DNA of 64,000 nt from Methanobacteriota archaeon (GCA_023393455.1 JAEWLJ010000010.1:46029-110028); one strand, 5' to 3'; shown: positions 33,571 to 43,286, counted from the first letter of the stretch. Program-made: numbers and translations. The notes: a model not told the origin generated them from the sequence alone.

Positions 33571-33906
33571 TTATTCCAGCAATAACAGATCCTTCAACAG
33601 AACGCTTATCGCTTCCATATCTTCGACCGAACATCGCCCGATCTTTTTGACGAAACGGTCTTCTGAGAGGGCAACGATCTGGAAGACCAGCGCCGCACTG
33701 TTGGAGGAGAGCCCGTTCTGTGAACTCATCTCGATGCCGTAGGTGTGCGGGAACGAAAAAGCCGCCGGAGTCGTCGTGAGCGGAACCACGATTGTCATCC
33801 CCCCGTAAGAGACGGCGAGCACCACGGCGGGCCGGAGCCCGCTCTGCTCGTGCCCCCGTGCGTCGGTGAGATCGACGAACCAGATATCGCCCCTGCTCCG
33901 GCCCAT
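33571..33906 (-). CDS. PemK/MazF-family toxin
   Basis: A 111-residue MazF/PemK-type endoribonuclease: RGDIWFVDLTDARGHEQSGLRPAVVLAV (first strands, with the conserved GxE and RPAVVL), TIVVPLTTTP, and the FQIVALSEDRFVKKIG segment, all canonical. It would cleave RNA. There is no AbrB-type MazE before it; instead the gene directly upstream, one base away, is a Panacea/YwgA-like protein, and a winged-helix gene precedes that. These are the likely antitoxin and regulator. Confidence 0.92.
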   Translation of the reverse strand: MGRSRGDIWFVDLTDARGHEQSGLRPAVVLAVSYGGMTIVVPLTTTPAAFSFPHTYGIEMSSQNGLSSNSAALVFQIVALSEDRFVKKIGRCSVEDMEAISVLLKDLLLLE

Positions 33907-33907
33907 C

Positions 33908-34447
33908 CTAATGCCTCATCGACCGGATACCGGCCCGCTGCCACTCCCCTAGCTCGGCGTCGAGCGCCGCTTTCTCTTCGTCGGTGGGGACGAAGAGGTA
34001 CTGCTTTGCCCGGTTGACGCCCTTGACGATCTGCTCGTTTGAGTAGAAGGACTTCATCCTCCGGACCATCCGGTATGCCTGCTCCGGCGGCTGGCGCATC
34101 TCGTAGGCCAGGTACCCGTAGGTCGCTCCGATCTCAAGCAGGGACGGGCTTTTATCGAAGAGGCCGGTGAGCCCGGCAACGGCATCCGCCTCGGCGGGAG
34201 AGAGCGTGCTCTCCGTTTCGCACCGGGAAAACTCATCGGCGTGCTGGTAGTATTCCCGTGCAAGGTTCGGCGAGTACGGCCCCCGGACGTAGAGGCGGAA
34301 CGGATACACGAACTCGACACCCTTCAGCCTCAGCAGGTAGACGAACTTCTGGGCGATGAGCCGGTGCTCGAACAGATCCGTATTCATCCGGAACCCCGCT
34401 TCCCGGAAGCAGGCAATGACTTTGCTTCTATCGTTCACAGGTATCAC
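33908..34447 (-). CDS. Panacea/YwgA-like protein, putative antitoxin to MazF
   Basis: A 179-residue protein with a helical domain: AQKFVYLLRLKGVEFVYPFRLYVRGPYSPNLAREYY (about 31-66) resembles YwgA and Panacea (DUF4065/SocA-like) domains, in which the GPYS-type element is characteristic. Panacea domains are known as antitoxin modules paired with many toxins. It sits between the winged-helix gene (20-base overlap) and the MazF gene (one base gap). Assignment as antitoxin rests on this context. Confidence 0.65.
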   Translation of the reverse strand: MIPVNDRSKVIACFREAGFRMNTDLFEHRLIAQKFVYLLRLKGVEFVYPFRLYVRGPYSPNLAREYYQHADEFSRCETESTLSPAEADAVAGLTGLFDKSPSLLEIGATYGYLAYEMRQPPEQAYRMVRRMKSFYSNEQIVKGVNRAKQYLFVPTDEEKAALDAELGEWQRAGIRSMRH

Positions 34448-34769
34448 CCTCGCAGCCCAGGAGTTTGCAGAGCCAGCCCCGGACGCGCCGCCACTCGGCG
34501 AGTCCTTCCGGGGTGATGGCGTAGAGTTCGAGCTCCTTCCCCTCGATCGTCACCTTCTCGGAGCGGAGGTACCCCATCTCGACAAGTTTCTTGAGGTTTG
34601 CGTAGAGCACGCCGTCGCTCAGGTTCAGCCCGGCCTTGAGCTGCCGTGCGGTGGCCCCGTCCTCGCCGAGTTCGGAGAGCGCCCAGAGTATCTCCAGGCG
34701 CACCCGGGAGATGAGAGCGCTGTTCACGTCCTCGGATTCTTCCACGATTGCTATGAGATCGTCAGGCAT
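34428..34769 (-). CDS. Winged-helix transcriptional regulator
   Basis: A 113-residue winged-helix protein: SRVRLEILWALSELGEDGATARQL, then LNLSDGVLYANLKKLVEMGYL (recognition helix) and EGKELELYAITPEGLAEW (wing), typical of the PadR/ArsR-like group of archaeal regulators. It is the first gene of the three-gene unit with the Panacea-like and MazF genes, and probably represses it. Confidence 0.87.
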   Translation of the reverse strand: MPDDLIAIVEESEDVNSALISRVRLEILWALSELGEDGATARQLKAGLNLSDGVLYANLKKLVEMGYLRSEKVTIEGKELELYAITPEGLAEWRRVRGWLCKLLGCEGDTCER

Positions 34770-34878
34770 AGGCGACTTTCAACTTTGAGTAGATGTTGGA
34801 GCGGGAGGTGATAAAGGGTTCGGACGGTGCTTCTTATACGTCATCAGGTACTGTACTCTTACAGAGGACTCCGATACG

Positions 34879-35112
34879 ATGAGACCTGCTAGTTATCGTA
34901 TTCTCCTCCGGAGGGAGCCGGAAGGCGGGTATACGGTTATCGTGCCGGCCCTGCCCGGCTGCGTCACCTTCGGGGAGACCGTCGATGAGGCGATAGCGAT
35001 GGCACGGGAGGCTATCGAGGTCTATCTTGAGGATCTCCAGGAGAAGGGTGAGGAGATTCCCACTGAAGAAGGACTCCTGGAATATACCCTCACCGTCGAA
35101 GCCCAGGCCTGA
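34879..35112 (+). CDS. HicB-family antitoxin-like protein, solitary
   Basis: A 77-residue HicB protein: YRILLRREPEGGYTVIVPALPGCVTFGETVDEA and MAREAIEVYLEDLQEKGEEI, with the conserved GGY, PGC and GET positions. A GAGGA ribosome site precedes it. No HicA partner is adjacent. Its helix matches the fragment at 33211, so the two derive from a common duplication. Confidence 0.9.
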   Translation: MRPASYRILLRREPEGGYTVIVPALPGCVTFGETVDEAIAMAREAIEVYLEDLQEKGEEIPTEEGLLEYTLTVEAQA

Positions 35113-35268
35113 TCTTCCGGCGCTCACGCCCCAGAGAATGACCCTCACTCTCGATTTTTCTTCAGCGTAATCGCGAGAGTACTCTCCAGGGCTATGATCG
35201 AGCGAAGAGTGAGGTAAAAATGATACTTTTTTGTATTAAACCTAAAAAGAGATTAAAGTTAAGCCACT

Positions 35269-37065
35269 TTAGATCTTCTGGTAGTAATGCCGGATCTTGT
35301 CTGCTATGAGGCGTCTACGTGCGTATAGGAAATCCTCGTAATCGTTGACATCCATCGTTTCTATCCCTTCCGGGATACAGTGTGCGGCAAAATTCGCCTT
35401 CATCTCATTCAGGCTGGTAATCCCGCCATATGCTGCTTGTCCAGCCTCACACTGCTCCAGTATCTGAGTAAAGTAGTCTTTTGGAGCCTGATCTCCGACG
35501 GCGATGTTAATCTCACTCTGCATCATCACATAGTTCGCGATCTGGTTGTATTTGCCCTTCGTCAAATCGTGTTTTTTGAGGTAACTCCGGGGGAAGAGAT
35601 GATGTATGTCACCGCGATGAGTTATCAGGTCATGGACAGTGATATCCTTCGAGAGGAATCCCTTATCGTTGGCATGCACCTGGGCGGCAAGATACGCATA
35701 GAAGTACGGACTGGTTGCGACGGATGTATTCATTGCCTGAGGTAAGCCTGCATCCCAGAAAGCATCGGAGAGTTCTGCCTCCTCAAGGTCACGGAGATAG
35801 GCCTTTGCTCCACACTCATTGATCTGCTTGATATCGAAGTTCATCGTGCTCTCCGCAGAGCCCGAATAGCGTCCAGTCAGTAAGGATATGACAAACCACC
35901 GCCGCACACACGATTCAATATCATTGGCACACTCATTCTGGCTGCGCATTGTCAGGTAGAGGGTGTATGCAAAATTTAAGGCACTTCGAGACCGTATCAT
36001 CGAGCTTTCGATGAATCCTGCCGACCGTATGATCATCAAAAAGCGCTTGAAGTCCGTCTCGTTCATGAACCGCATGATGCCTTTATCAAGCGTCCGGAAT
36101 GACTGCTCCGCGATCGTCTCCTCATACTCGCGTGTCTCGAAATTTCTCCCCGAGAGGAGTGCAACCAGATCTCCCAGTTTCGCCCGCTGGAATTCCGACA
36201 TGAAGGCCACACGGAGCATATCGGTATAGGAGGGGTCATACAGATCATCATTTTCCTTGCGTAGCCAGCTCATTTTTGAGAAGTAGTCTGTATTTGCAAA
36301 CTCCGTATCCGACTCCTTGATCTGCTCATAAAATTCAGGTGCAATTGCCAGGTGACAGAAATAATCGATGCACTTCCGAAGAAGGTTGCCGCCGTAGATA
36401 TCATTAGCCGCAATCTTCGACATGACGAAATCTGCCTGGCTTAAGACAGTCCCTTTCGAATTAATACGGATAAAAATCTCCGTTACCGTCTCGATATCCA
36501 GATCTGAATCTAATTCTATGAGCCCGATATGATTGTTAACGATCCCACGTAACAGCTCAATACTTTCGTAGATCTCGTCTTGATCTGTACCTTCATTCTG
36601 CTCGCAATACTCTTTGACAAGTCGAAGCATCTTCACATCAGGTGAGAGTACATCCGTAATATTCGGAAGCCATTGCTTATCTTTCCGGATGGCCGGGTTA
36701 GTCACCTCAAATCTCTGCTCGATGGGATTGAAGGCGATGGTGATGTTCACTTTTCTGTAATCTTTGTTGATCACGCTCATACCCAGAAGTGCCGACATAA
36801 GCGCTGTAACCCGTTGCTGTCCGTCGATCAGAATCCGCTTTCCTTCAGATATGCTTCCATCCTTGAGACGGACATGAGGATTCCTCCACGCTATCAGGTA
36901 TCCTACCGGATAGCCCGTGTAGAGCGAATCGATGAGGTCACGTACCTGTGTGGCTGACCAGACAAACGGTCGCTGGATCTCCGGGATGGCTATTGCACCC
37001 GTCTGCACCCAGGTCAAGAGTGCCTGAACTGAGTACTGGTTTACTGAGTACTTTTGAATGGTCAT
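35269..37065 (-). CDS. DUF262/HNH protein, GmrSD-like modification-dependent nuclease
   Basis: A 598-residue protein. The N-terminal DUF262 domain (GmrS-like) shows IPEIQRPFVWSATQVRDLIDSLY at about 27-49 and the nucleotide-site ILIDGQQRVTALMSALL at 78-94. A C-terminal HNH-type region has GDIHHLFPRSYLKKH near 487-501. This pairing is seen in GmrSD-type and related defence nucleases that cut modified DNA, and in anti-phage systems with DNA phosphorothioation. It is divergent from the type I system and markedly more AT-rich than the flanks. The exact target is unknown. Confidence 0.85.
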   Translation of the reverse strand: MTIQKYSVNQYSVQALLTWVQTGAIAIPEIQRPFVWSATQVRDLIDSLYTGYPVGYLIAWRNPHVRLKDGSISEGKRILIDGQQRVTALMSALLGMSVINKDYRKVNITIAFNPIEQRFEVTNPAIRKDKQWLPNITDVLSPDVKMLRLVKEYCEQNEGTDQDEIYESIELLRGIVNNHIGLIELDSDLDIETVTEIFIRINSKGTVLSQADFVMSKIAANDIYGGNLLRKCIDYFCHLAIAPEFYEQIKESDTEFANTDYFSKMSWLRKENDDLYDPSYTDMLRVAFMSEFQRAKLGDLVALLSGRNFETREYEETIAEQSFRTLDKGIMRFMNETDFKRFLMIIRSAGFIESSMIRSRSALNFAYTLYLTMRSQNECANDIESCVRRWFVISLLTGRYSGSAESTMNFDIKQINECGAKAYLRDLEEAELSDAFWDAGLPQAMNTSVATSPYFYAYLAAQVHANDKGFLSKDITVHDLITHRGDIHHLFPRSYLKKHDLTKGKYNQIANYVMMQSEINIAVGDQAPKDYFTQILEQCEAGQAAYGGITSLNEMKANFAAHCIPEGIETMDVNDYEDFLYARRRLIADKIRHYYQKI

Positions 37066-37463
37066 CCGCGAAGGCCTCCAAAAGATCCCCGTAGATTGCG
37101 TTTATCCCGGAATAACTGCGTGTTAGCAGTCAAGATGCAAGAGAAGTGCGGTGTTTGTCGTGTAAACCCTGGATACATGATTAATATGTCTTTGGCTCAG
37201 TCGAGTTTATATATAGTGCGCTTTTCTCCTGCGTGATGCGGCTTTTTTGCAGGTGATCGAGTCCACATTTAATGCATTGCATTTCCTCTAGAATTCGATT
37301 TGATCGCCGATTTTCCTCCTTTGCCATAATTCTCCTTCAGCAAAGGTCAATTGCGGTCACGATCGATCATGAAGATTCCACAACCCTTATTTACACAGCT
37401 GTTTTTAATAACTAATGAATAGGGCTTGTTATTCTCCTATTCTCCTCAGCGTGGAGAACTTGT
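37066..37463. promoter_or_regulatory. AT-rich divergent promoter region of the restriction genes
   Basis: A 398-base region without a gene. It carries a strong TATA-like TTTATATATAG around 37207-37217, and TTTTTAATAA near 37402-37411 about 50-60 bases before the hsdR ATG. The region is far lower in GC than the surrounding genome. No clear operator palindrome was seen. Confidence 0.5.
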
Positions 37464-40301
37464 ATGGACTTAAACGAATTTCAGACGCGGAAAGAGAAGA
37501 TAGACGTCTACCTTGCCGAGCAGGGCTGGGACGTCGCCAACCGCGCATCTGTCATTCCTGAAGTTGATACCAAACAGTCAGACTTTCTCGCACACTCCTA
37601 TAAGACCGTCTCCGAGACGCTCAAGAACGATCTGGAGAGCAAGTACGTCGACTACCTCCTGCTTGACAGCCTGGGCGCTCCGCTCGCGATCGTCGAGGCC
37701 AAACGCACCTCAAAAGACCCGCTCATCGGACAGAAGCAGGCGGAGCAGTACGCCGACGATATCAAGCGACAGACGGGGAGAGACGTCTTCATCTTCCTCT
37801 CCAACGGCTACGAAATCTGGTTCTGGGACCGGGAGCGCTATCCGCTCAGGCTGCTGAAGGGCTTCTACGCGCAGAAAGATCTGGAGCGACTCCGTTTCCA
37901 GATCCAGAAGATCGATCCTGCCCGATCGATCGAGATCAATACCCGCATTGTCGACCGTTCAAAGAGCATCGAGAACGTCAAGCGCGTGCTTGAGCATATC
38001 CGTAAAGGCCATCGTAAAGGGCTGATCGTCATGGCGACCGGGACCGGCAAGACCCGCGTGGCGATGGCGATCATCGACGCCCTCCTCAAGGAGAACCGTG
38101 CACAGAAAGTGCTCTTCCTCGCCGACCGCAAGGCGCTCCGCGATCAGGCATGGAATAAGGGCTTCCTGGAGTTCTTCCCCCATGAGGCCAAGGACAAGAT
38201 CCTGCATGGTGTCTACAATAAAGAAAAACGGCTGTACGTCTCCACCATTCAGACATTTCAGGAGATATACACCCAGAAGGATGAGCGTGGGCAGTACCGC
38301 ATCTCCCCCGGCGAGTTCGACCTGATCATCTCTGATGAGGCGCACCGGAGCATCTACAACAAGTGGCGGGACGTCTTCACCTACCTGGACGCGATGCAGA
38401 TCGGGCTGACGGCAACACCCGCCGAGCTGGTCGACCGGGACACCTTCCGGTTCTTCCACTGTAACGACAATATACCGACCGCGCTTTACTCGTATGACGA
38501 AGCGGTGAAGGACGGCGTCCTGGTCGACTTCCGCAAAAGCATCATCGGAGCGCAGACGCACTTCCAGATCGAAGGCCTCCACCCTTCCGACCTGACGGAG
38601 AGTGAGCGCAACCGGCTGATCGAGCAGGGCATCGACCCGGATGAGATCAACTTCGAGGGCACAGAGCTGGAGAAGAAGGTCGCCGTCAAAGGTACGTCTG
38701 AGGCGATCGTGCGGGAGTTCATGGAGGGATGCCAGATGGATCAGGCCGGGACACTTCCGGCAAAGTCGATCTTCTTCGCCATCTCAAAGAAGCACGCTCG
38801 AAGGCTGCATGAGGCGTTCGACGACCTGTATCCCGAATATAAAGGACGGCTGGCGCGGATCATCGTCTCGGACGACCCCCGCGCCGAGGCCCTCATCCAC
38901 GACTTCGAACACGAGTCCTTCCCCCGCGTGGCGATCTCGGTGGATATGCTCGATACCGGCATCGATGTGCCGGAGGTCTGCAACCTCGTCTTCGCCAAAC
39001 CCGTCTTCTCAAAGATCAAGTTCTGGCAGATGCTGGGGCGCGGCACACGGTCGGATGCTGCGTGCAAACACCGGGAATGGTTGCCGGACGGGCATAAGGA
39101 GTATTTCAAGGTCTTCGACTTCTGGAATAACTTCGAGTACTGGGGTATGAATCCAGATGGAGTGAAGAACGAGCCGACCGAAGCCATCACGAGCCGGATC
39201 TTCTTCCTCCGCTTGAAGCAGCTGGAGCGGCTCCTGGAGCAGGGCGACGGAGAGCGGGCGGCGGGCGTCCGGCAGAGGCTGGAAGAGGATATCCGCTCGC
39301 TTCCGATGGACTCTGTAACCGTCCGGGAGCACGAGCGGGAGATTGCCAAAGCGCTCTCCCCGAAACTCTGGGATAATGTCGGGCTTGACCCTCTGGAGTA
39401 CCTGAAGAGCACGATCATGCCCCTCATGCGCTTCCAGACCGGCGTGAACCTCAAAGAGGCGTCCTTTACCGTCAAGGCGGAGCGGCTCGCGCTCGCGGTG
39501 CTGGAGGGCAATGAGAAGGAGATCGAGCGGTTGGCCCCGGAGATCGGGGAGATGGTCGACCATCTTCCCCGCACGCTCAATATTGTGAAGGAAAAAGAGG
39601 AGCGGCTGGACGAGGTGCTCACGCATGCCTTCTGGAAGGGTCTGTCATTTGAGGATGCGATCGGGCTGGTGGAGGAGATCGCCCCGCTCATGAAGTACAT
39701 GTCGAAGGAGGCGCATGAGCCGATCGTCATCGACATGGGGGATATCATCGAGCAGCGCACGCTCTGGATGTTTAATGAGGAAGCGCCCGAGTATGTGGTG
39801 GCATTCCGGGAGAAGGTCGAGAAGCGCGTCACAGAGCTGGCAGACCATAACCCGGTTATCCAGAAGATTCTCCGGGATGACCCGATCACCGAAGCCGACC
39901 TTCACGATCTCGAAGAGACTCTGGCGGAGGCCGGGGTGAATGTCACCGAAGAGATGTTGCAGACCTCGCCGCGTCACCCGTATGGCTCGCTCGTGACGTT
40001 TATCCGGTCGCTCTTCGGTCTCTATGAAGCGCCTGATCCGAAGAAGAAGATCGAAGAGGCGTTTCGGACCTACATGATCGAGAGCAATAAGCACTACAAT
40101 GCCGACCAGCTCCACTTCATCCGGACGATTCAGACCGTTTTTATGCGTAAGAAGCGTATAGAAATGGACGATCTCTTCCTTGCTCCGTTCACGAATTTTG
40201 GGAGTACTGCACCGATGCCGATGTTTGACGAGGGCGATCTGAAGGCGTTTATCGGCATCTGTCAGGGGCTGGAGCGGGAGTTGTTTGCGGTGGAGGTGTG
40301 A
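37464..40301 (+). CDS. hsdR: Type I restriction enzyme, R subunit
   Basis: A 945-residue HsdR of the EcoEI-like group, the DNA-translocating and cleaving subunit. Seen: the PD-(D/E)xK nuclease core near 62-81 (DYLLLDSLGAPLAIVEAKRT), superfamily 2 helicase motifs Walker A MATGTGKT (about 190-197) and DEAHRS (about 291-296), GLTATP, and DMLDTGIDVPEV plus QMLGRGTR in helicase domain 2. The C-terminal helical part binds HsdM. Full length and uninterrupted. The ribosome site of hsdS is in its last codons. Confidence 0.95.
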   Translation: MDLNEFQTRKEKIDVYLAEQGWDVANRASVIPEVDTKQSDFLAHSYKTVSETLKNDLESKYVDYLLLDSLGAPLAIVEAKRTSKDPLIGQKQAEQYADDIKRQTGRDVFIFLSNGYEIWFWDRERYPLRLLKGFYAQKDLERLRFQIQKIDPARSIEINTRIVDRSKSIENVKRVLEHIRKGHRKGLIVMATGTGKTRVAMAIIDALLKENRAQKVLFLADRKALRDQAWNKGFLEFFPHEAKDKILHGVYNKEKRLYVSTIQTFQEIYTQKDERGQYRISPGEFDLIISDEAHRSIYNKWRDVFTYLDAMQIGLTATPAELVDRDTFRFFHCNDNIPTALYSYDEAVKDGVLVDFRKSIIGAQTHFQIEGLHPSDLTESERNRLIEQGIDPDEINFEGTELEKKVAVKGTSEAIVREFMEGCQMDQAGTLPAKSIFFAISKKHARRLHEAFDDLYPEYKGRLARIIVSDDPRAEALIHDFEHESFPRVAISVDMLDTGIDVPEVCNLVFAKPVFSKIKFWQMLGRGTRSDAACKHREWLPDGHKEYFKVFDFWNNFEYWGMNPDGVKNEPTEAITSRIFFLRLKQLERLLEQGDGERAAGVRQRLEEDIRSLPMDSVTVREHEREIAKALSPKLWDNVGLDPLEYLKSTIMPLMRFQTGVNLKEASFTVKAERLALAVLEGNEKEIERLAPEIGEMVDHLPRTLNIVKEKEERLDEVLTHAFWKGLSFEDAIGLVEEIAPLMKYMSKEAHEPIVIDMGDIIEQRTLWMFNEEAPEYVVAFREKVEKRVTELADHNPVIQKILRDDPITEADLHDLEETLAEAGVNVTEEMLQTSPRHPYGSLVTFIRSLFGLYEAPDPKKKIEEAFRTYMIESNKHYNADQLHFIRTIQTVFMRKKRIEMDDLFLAPFTNFGSTAPMPMFDEGDLKAFIGICQGLERELFAVEV

Positions 40302-40307
40302 GTATCT

Positions 40308-41474
40308 TTGATTGAAAAGAAGCTGCCTGAAGGGTGGGAATGGAGGAAACTTGGTGATATTGGTGTATATATAAATGGCAAAGCATTCAAACCCTCAGAA
40401 TGGGGCGATATTGGCAAGCCTATCGTCAGAATACAAAACTTAACCGACACTTCAAAGGATTTCAACTACTATAACGGAGATGTCGACTCAAAATATCTCA
40501 TTGATAATGGTGACATCCTTGTTTCGTGGTCCGCTTCACTTGGTGTTTTCCTTTGGAATGGAGGAGAGGCCGTACTGAATCAGCATATCTTTAAAGCAAT
40601 CCCAAATGAAGAAATAGTCACTAAAAACTTCTTCACTTACGCTTTACGGACAGTAATTGAAGGCATGAAGCGCTATACCCACGGTTCGACAATGAAGCAC
40701 ATTGTCAAATCGGACTTTGACAATACAATAATGCCCATCCCTCCCCTCGACATCCAGCACAAAATCGTCGCCATTCTTGAGAAAGCAGAGGCAACGCAGC
40801 GCCTGCGGGCAGAGGCGGATGCGCTGACGCAAAAGTTTTTACAGAGCGTTTTTCTGGAGTTATTTGGTGACCTGATGACGAATCAGATGGGGTGGGATAT
40901 TTTGAGCATAGAGCAGTGTCTTGCAAAAATCATTGATTATCGCGGTAAAACGCCACACAAGGAAGAAAAAGGCATCCCACTAATTACTGCAAAATTAATT
41001 AAAAATGGCAAAATCTCACCCCCTGAAGAATTTATCAGCCCGTCCTCATACGATGAGTGGATGAGTAGAGGCTTACCCCAAAAAGGAGATGTAATTTTTA
41101 CAACAGAGGGACCGTTAGGTGAAGTTGCTCAAATACAGACCGATGACAAAATTGCACTTGCCCAACGTGTATTAACATTAAGGGGGAAGTCTGAAATGAT
41201 CGATAATACTTTTTTGGCTCATGAATTACGATCTGAATTTATTAAGAGACAATTAAACAGGCTATCTACGGGTTCGACCGTGAAAGGAATTCGGCAATCG
41301 GAATTCAGAAAGATAAGGTTGTTTGTTCCTCCACTTAAGATTCAGAAGAGATTTGTTGAAATTGTAAAAACTATTGAGAAGTGTCAGCTTTTACAGCAAA
41401 ATCAACGGTCTGATGTAAATTATCTATACGATTCTTTAATGAACAAGGCCTTCACCGGAGAGCTGATCGCATGA
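40308..41474 (+). CDS. hsdS: Type I restriction enzyme, S (specificity) subunit
   Basis: A 388-residue HsdS with two target-recognition domains. TRD1 covers about 1-150, followed by a conserved helix (PPLDIQHKIVAILEKAEATQRLRAEADALTQKFLQSVFLELFGD); TRD2 covers about 195-345, followed by the second repeat helix (PPLKIQKRFVEIVKTIE). The two TRDs set a bipartite target site. The start is TTG at 40308, with GGAGGTG as ribosome site. It is very AT-rich compared with hsdR and hsdM, as expected for exchanged specificity genes. The target cannot be read. Confidence 0.93.
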   Translation: MIEKKLPEGWEWRKLGDIGVYINGKAFKPSEWGDIGKPIVRIQNLTDTSKDFNYYNGDVDSKYLIDNGDILVSWSASLGVFLWNGGEAVLNQHIFKAIPNEEIVTKNFFTYALRTVIEGMKRYTHGSTMKHIVKSDFDNTIMPIPPLDIQHKIVAILEKAEATQRLRAEADALTQKFLQSVFLELFGDLMTNQMGWDILSIEQCLAKIIDYRGKTPHKEEKGIPLITAKLIKNGKISPPEEFISPSSYDEWMSRGLPQKGDVIFTTEGPLGEVAQIQTDDKIALAQRVLTLRGKSEMIDNTFLAHELRSEFIKRQLNRLSTGSTVKGIRQSEFRKIRLFVPPLKIQKRFVEIVKTIEKCQLLQQNQRSDVNYLYDSLMNKAFTGELIA

Positions 41475-42982
41475 GACTCGCATCCGACCTGAAATCAAAG
41501 ATCGACACCCTCTGGGATCGGTTCTGGAGTGGTGGCATGTCAAACCCGCTCCAGTCCATCGAGCAGATGTCCTACCTCATCTTCATGAAGCGGCTGGAGG
41601 ATATGGATGTCGTCGAGCAGAACCGGGCGCGAGCGCGGGGAGTGCTGTATACGTCGGTCTTCGAGGGGCATGAGGAGTGCCGGTGGTCGAGCTGGAAGCA
41701 TTATCCTGCCGAGCAGATGCTGGAGCACGTCCGCGATAAGGTCTTCCCCTTCATCAAGTCCCTTCATAACGGTGAGAAGACGCTCTTCGCCCGCCAGATG
41801 CGCGACGCCGTCTTTATGATCCCGAAGCCCTCGCTCCTCCAGGAAGCGGTCGCTCTCATCGACGAGATGAATATCACGGCGCAGAACCGCGACACTCAGG
41901 GCGATATCTACGAATACCTTCTCTCGCAGCTCTCCACCGCCGGGAAGAACGGGCAGTTCCGCACCCCGCGTCATATCATCCGGATGATCGTTGAACTGGT
42001 CGATCCTGACATCACCGACCGGATCTGCGATCCGGCGTGCGGTACGGCTGGCTTCCTCATCAACTCGTATGAGCATATCATCCGGAAGTACACGAGTCCC
42101 GACCTTCTGGAGGTCGACGACGAGGGAGAATACCATAACCTCATCGGCGACAATATCACCGATCAGAAGCATTGGGAGAAGCTCTGGAGCGATACATTCT
42201 ACGGATTCGACTTCGACTCCACGATGACCCGGATATCGCTCATGAACCTGATGCTGCACGGCATCAAAGCGCCTCACATCGAACTCAAAGATACCCTCTC
42301 CAAGCGCTACACTGAAGAAGAGCGCTATACCGTCGTGCTCGCCAATCCCCCCTTCAAGGGGAGCATCGACAAGAGTGACATCAACGACAGCCTCTCGCTT
42401 AACACGACGAAGACCGAACTGCTCTTAGTCGAGCGGATGATACAACTCCTGACGATAGGCGGGAAGTGCGGCGTTATCGTACCTGACGGCGTGCTCTTTG
42501 GGAGCTCCAGAGCGCATAAGGAGCTCCGCCGGATGCTCCTTGAGGAGAATCAACTGGAGGGTATCGTCTCCATGCCCTCCGGGATCTTCAAGCCCTATGC
42601 GGGGGTCTCGACCGCCGTGCTGATCTTCGTGAAGGGCGGAAAGACCGGCAAGGTCTGGTTCTACGACATGGAGGCGGACGGTTACTCGCTCGACGACAAG
42701 CGGACATTCATCGACGGTAAGGGCGATATCCCGGATATCATCGAGCAGTTCGGGAAGCGGAGAGACACAAACCCGACCGACCGGAAGGCGAAGTGCTTCT
42801 ATGTGCCGGTCGAGGAGATCCAGGCGAACAACTACGACCTCTCGATATCCCGCTACAAGGAGATCGAATACGAGGAAGTTGAGTACGAGCCTCCGGAAGT
42901 TATCATCGAGAAGATTGAGGCTCTGGAGAAGGAGATCCTGGATAACCTGAGCGAACTGAAGGCGTTGTTAGGGAGGGGGTAG
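41471..42982 (+). CDS. hsdM: Type I restriction enzyme, M (methyltransferase) subunit
   Basis: A 503-residue HsdM, adenine N6 DNA methyltransferase. Seen: the N-terminal helical domain (DTLWDRFWSGGMSNPLQSIEQMSYLIFMKRLEDMD), SAM-binding CDPACGTAGFL at about 186-196, and catalytic NPPF in VLANPPFKGS near 290. The tail KIEALEKEILDNLSELKALL contacts HsdS. It overlaps hsdS by ATGA. The order R-S-M is less common than R-M-S. Confidence 0.95.
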   Translation: MRLASDLKSKIDTLWDRFWSGGMSNPLQSIEQMSYLIFMKRLEDMDVVEQNRARARGVLYTSVFEGHEECRWSSWKHYPAEQMLEHVRDKVFPFIKSLHNGEKTLFARQMRDAVFMIPKPSLLQEAVALIDEMNITAQNRDTQGDIYEYLLSQLSTAGKNGQFRTPRHIIRMIVELVDPDITDRICDPACGTAGFLINSYEHIIRKYTSPDLLEVDDEGEYHNLIGDNITDQKHWEKLWSDTFYGFDFDSTMTRISLMNLMLHGIKAPHIELKDTLSKRYTEEERYTVVLANPPFKGSIDKSDINDSLSLNTTKTELLLVERMIQLLTIGGKCGVIVPDGVLFGSSRAHKELRRMLLEENQLEGIVSMPSGIFKPYAGVSTAVLIFVKGGKTGKVWFYDMEADGYSLDDKRTFIDGKGDIPDIIEQFGKRRDTNPTDRKAKCFYVPVEEIQANNYDLSISRYKEIEYEEVEYEPPEVIIEKIEALEKEILDNLSELKALLGRG

Positions 42983-43001
42983 GATCTGTTCCCTCCCTCT
43001 G

Positions 43002-43286
43002 TCATCGGCTAAACTGCATCATATTCAGGATACTCTCAAAAAATCCGGTGATCCACCCTATAAGTGCCAGGACCGTCGCTATCCCGCTTACTGCAATGAA
43101 AAGATATACTCCATTGATTGAGATAGCCTGTATACTCTCAATATTCTCTTTGGTCTGTTCGTTGCCGATATAATTGTCTGTAACACCACTGAATGCGCTG
43201 AATACGGCTGCAAACACAATAACAAAAAGAAATAGAACAACAGCCTCTCGAAGATCATCGAATATGATTTCAAGCAGGTTCTGCAT
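43002..43286 (-). CDS. Small two-helix membrane protein
   Basis: A 94-residue hydrophobic protein with membrane segments at about 14-33 (AVVLFLFVIVFAAVFSAF) and 62-84 (VYLFIAVSGIATVLALIGWI). Convergent with hsdM and 20 bases from its stop. A purine-rich site is weak. I recognise no family; it may belong to the defence island but context alone does not prove that. Confidence 0.55.
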   Translation of the reverse strand: MQNLLEIIFDDLREAVVLFLFVIVFAAVFSAFSGVTDNYIGNEQTKENIESIQAISINGVYLFIAVSGIATVLALIGWITGFFESILNMMQFSR

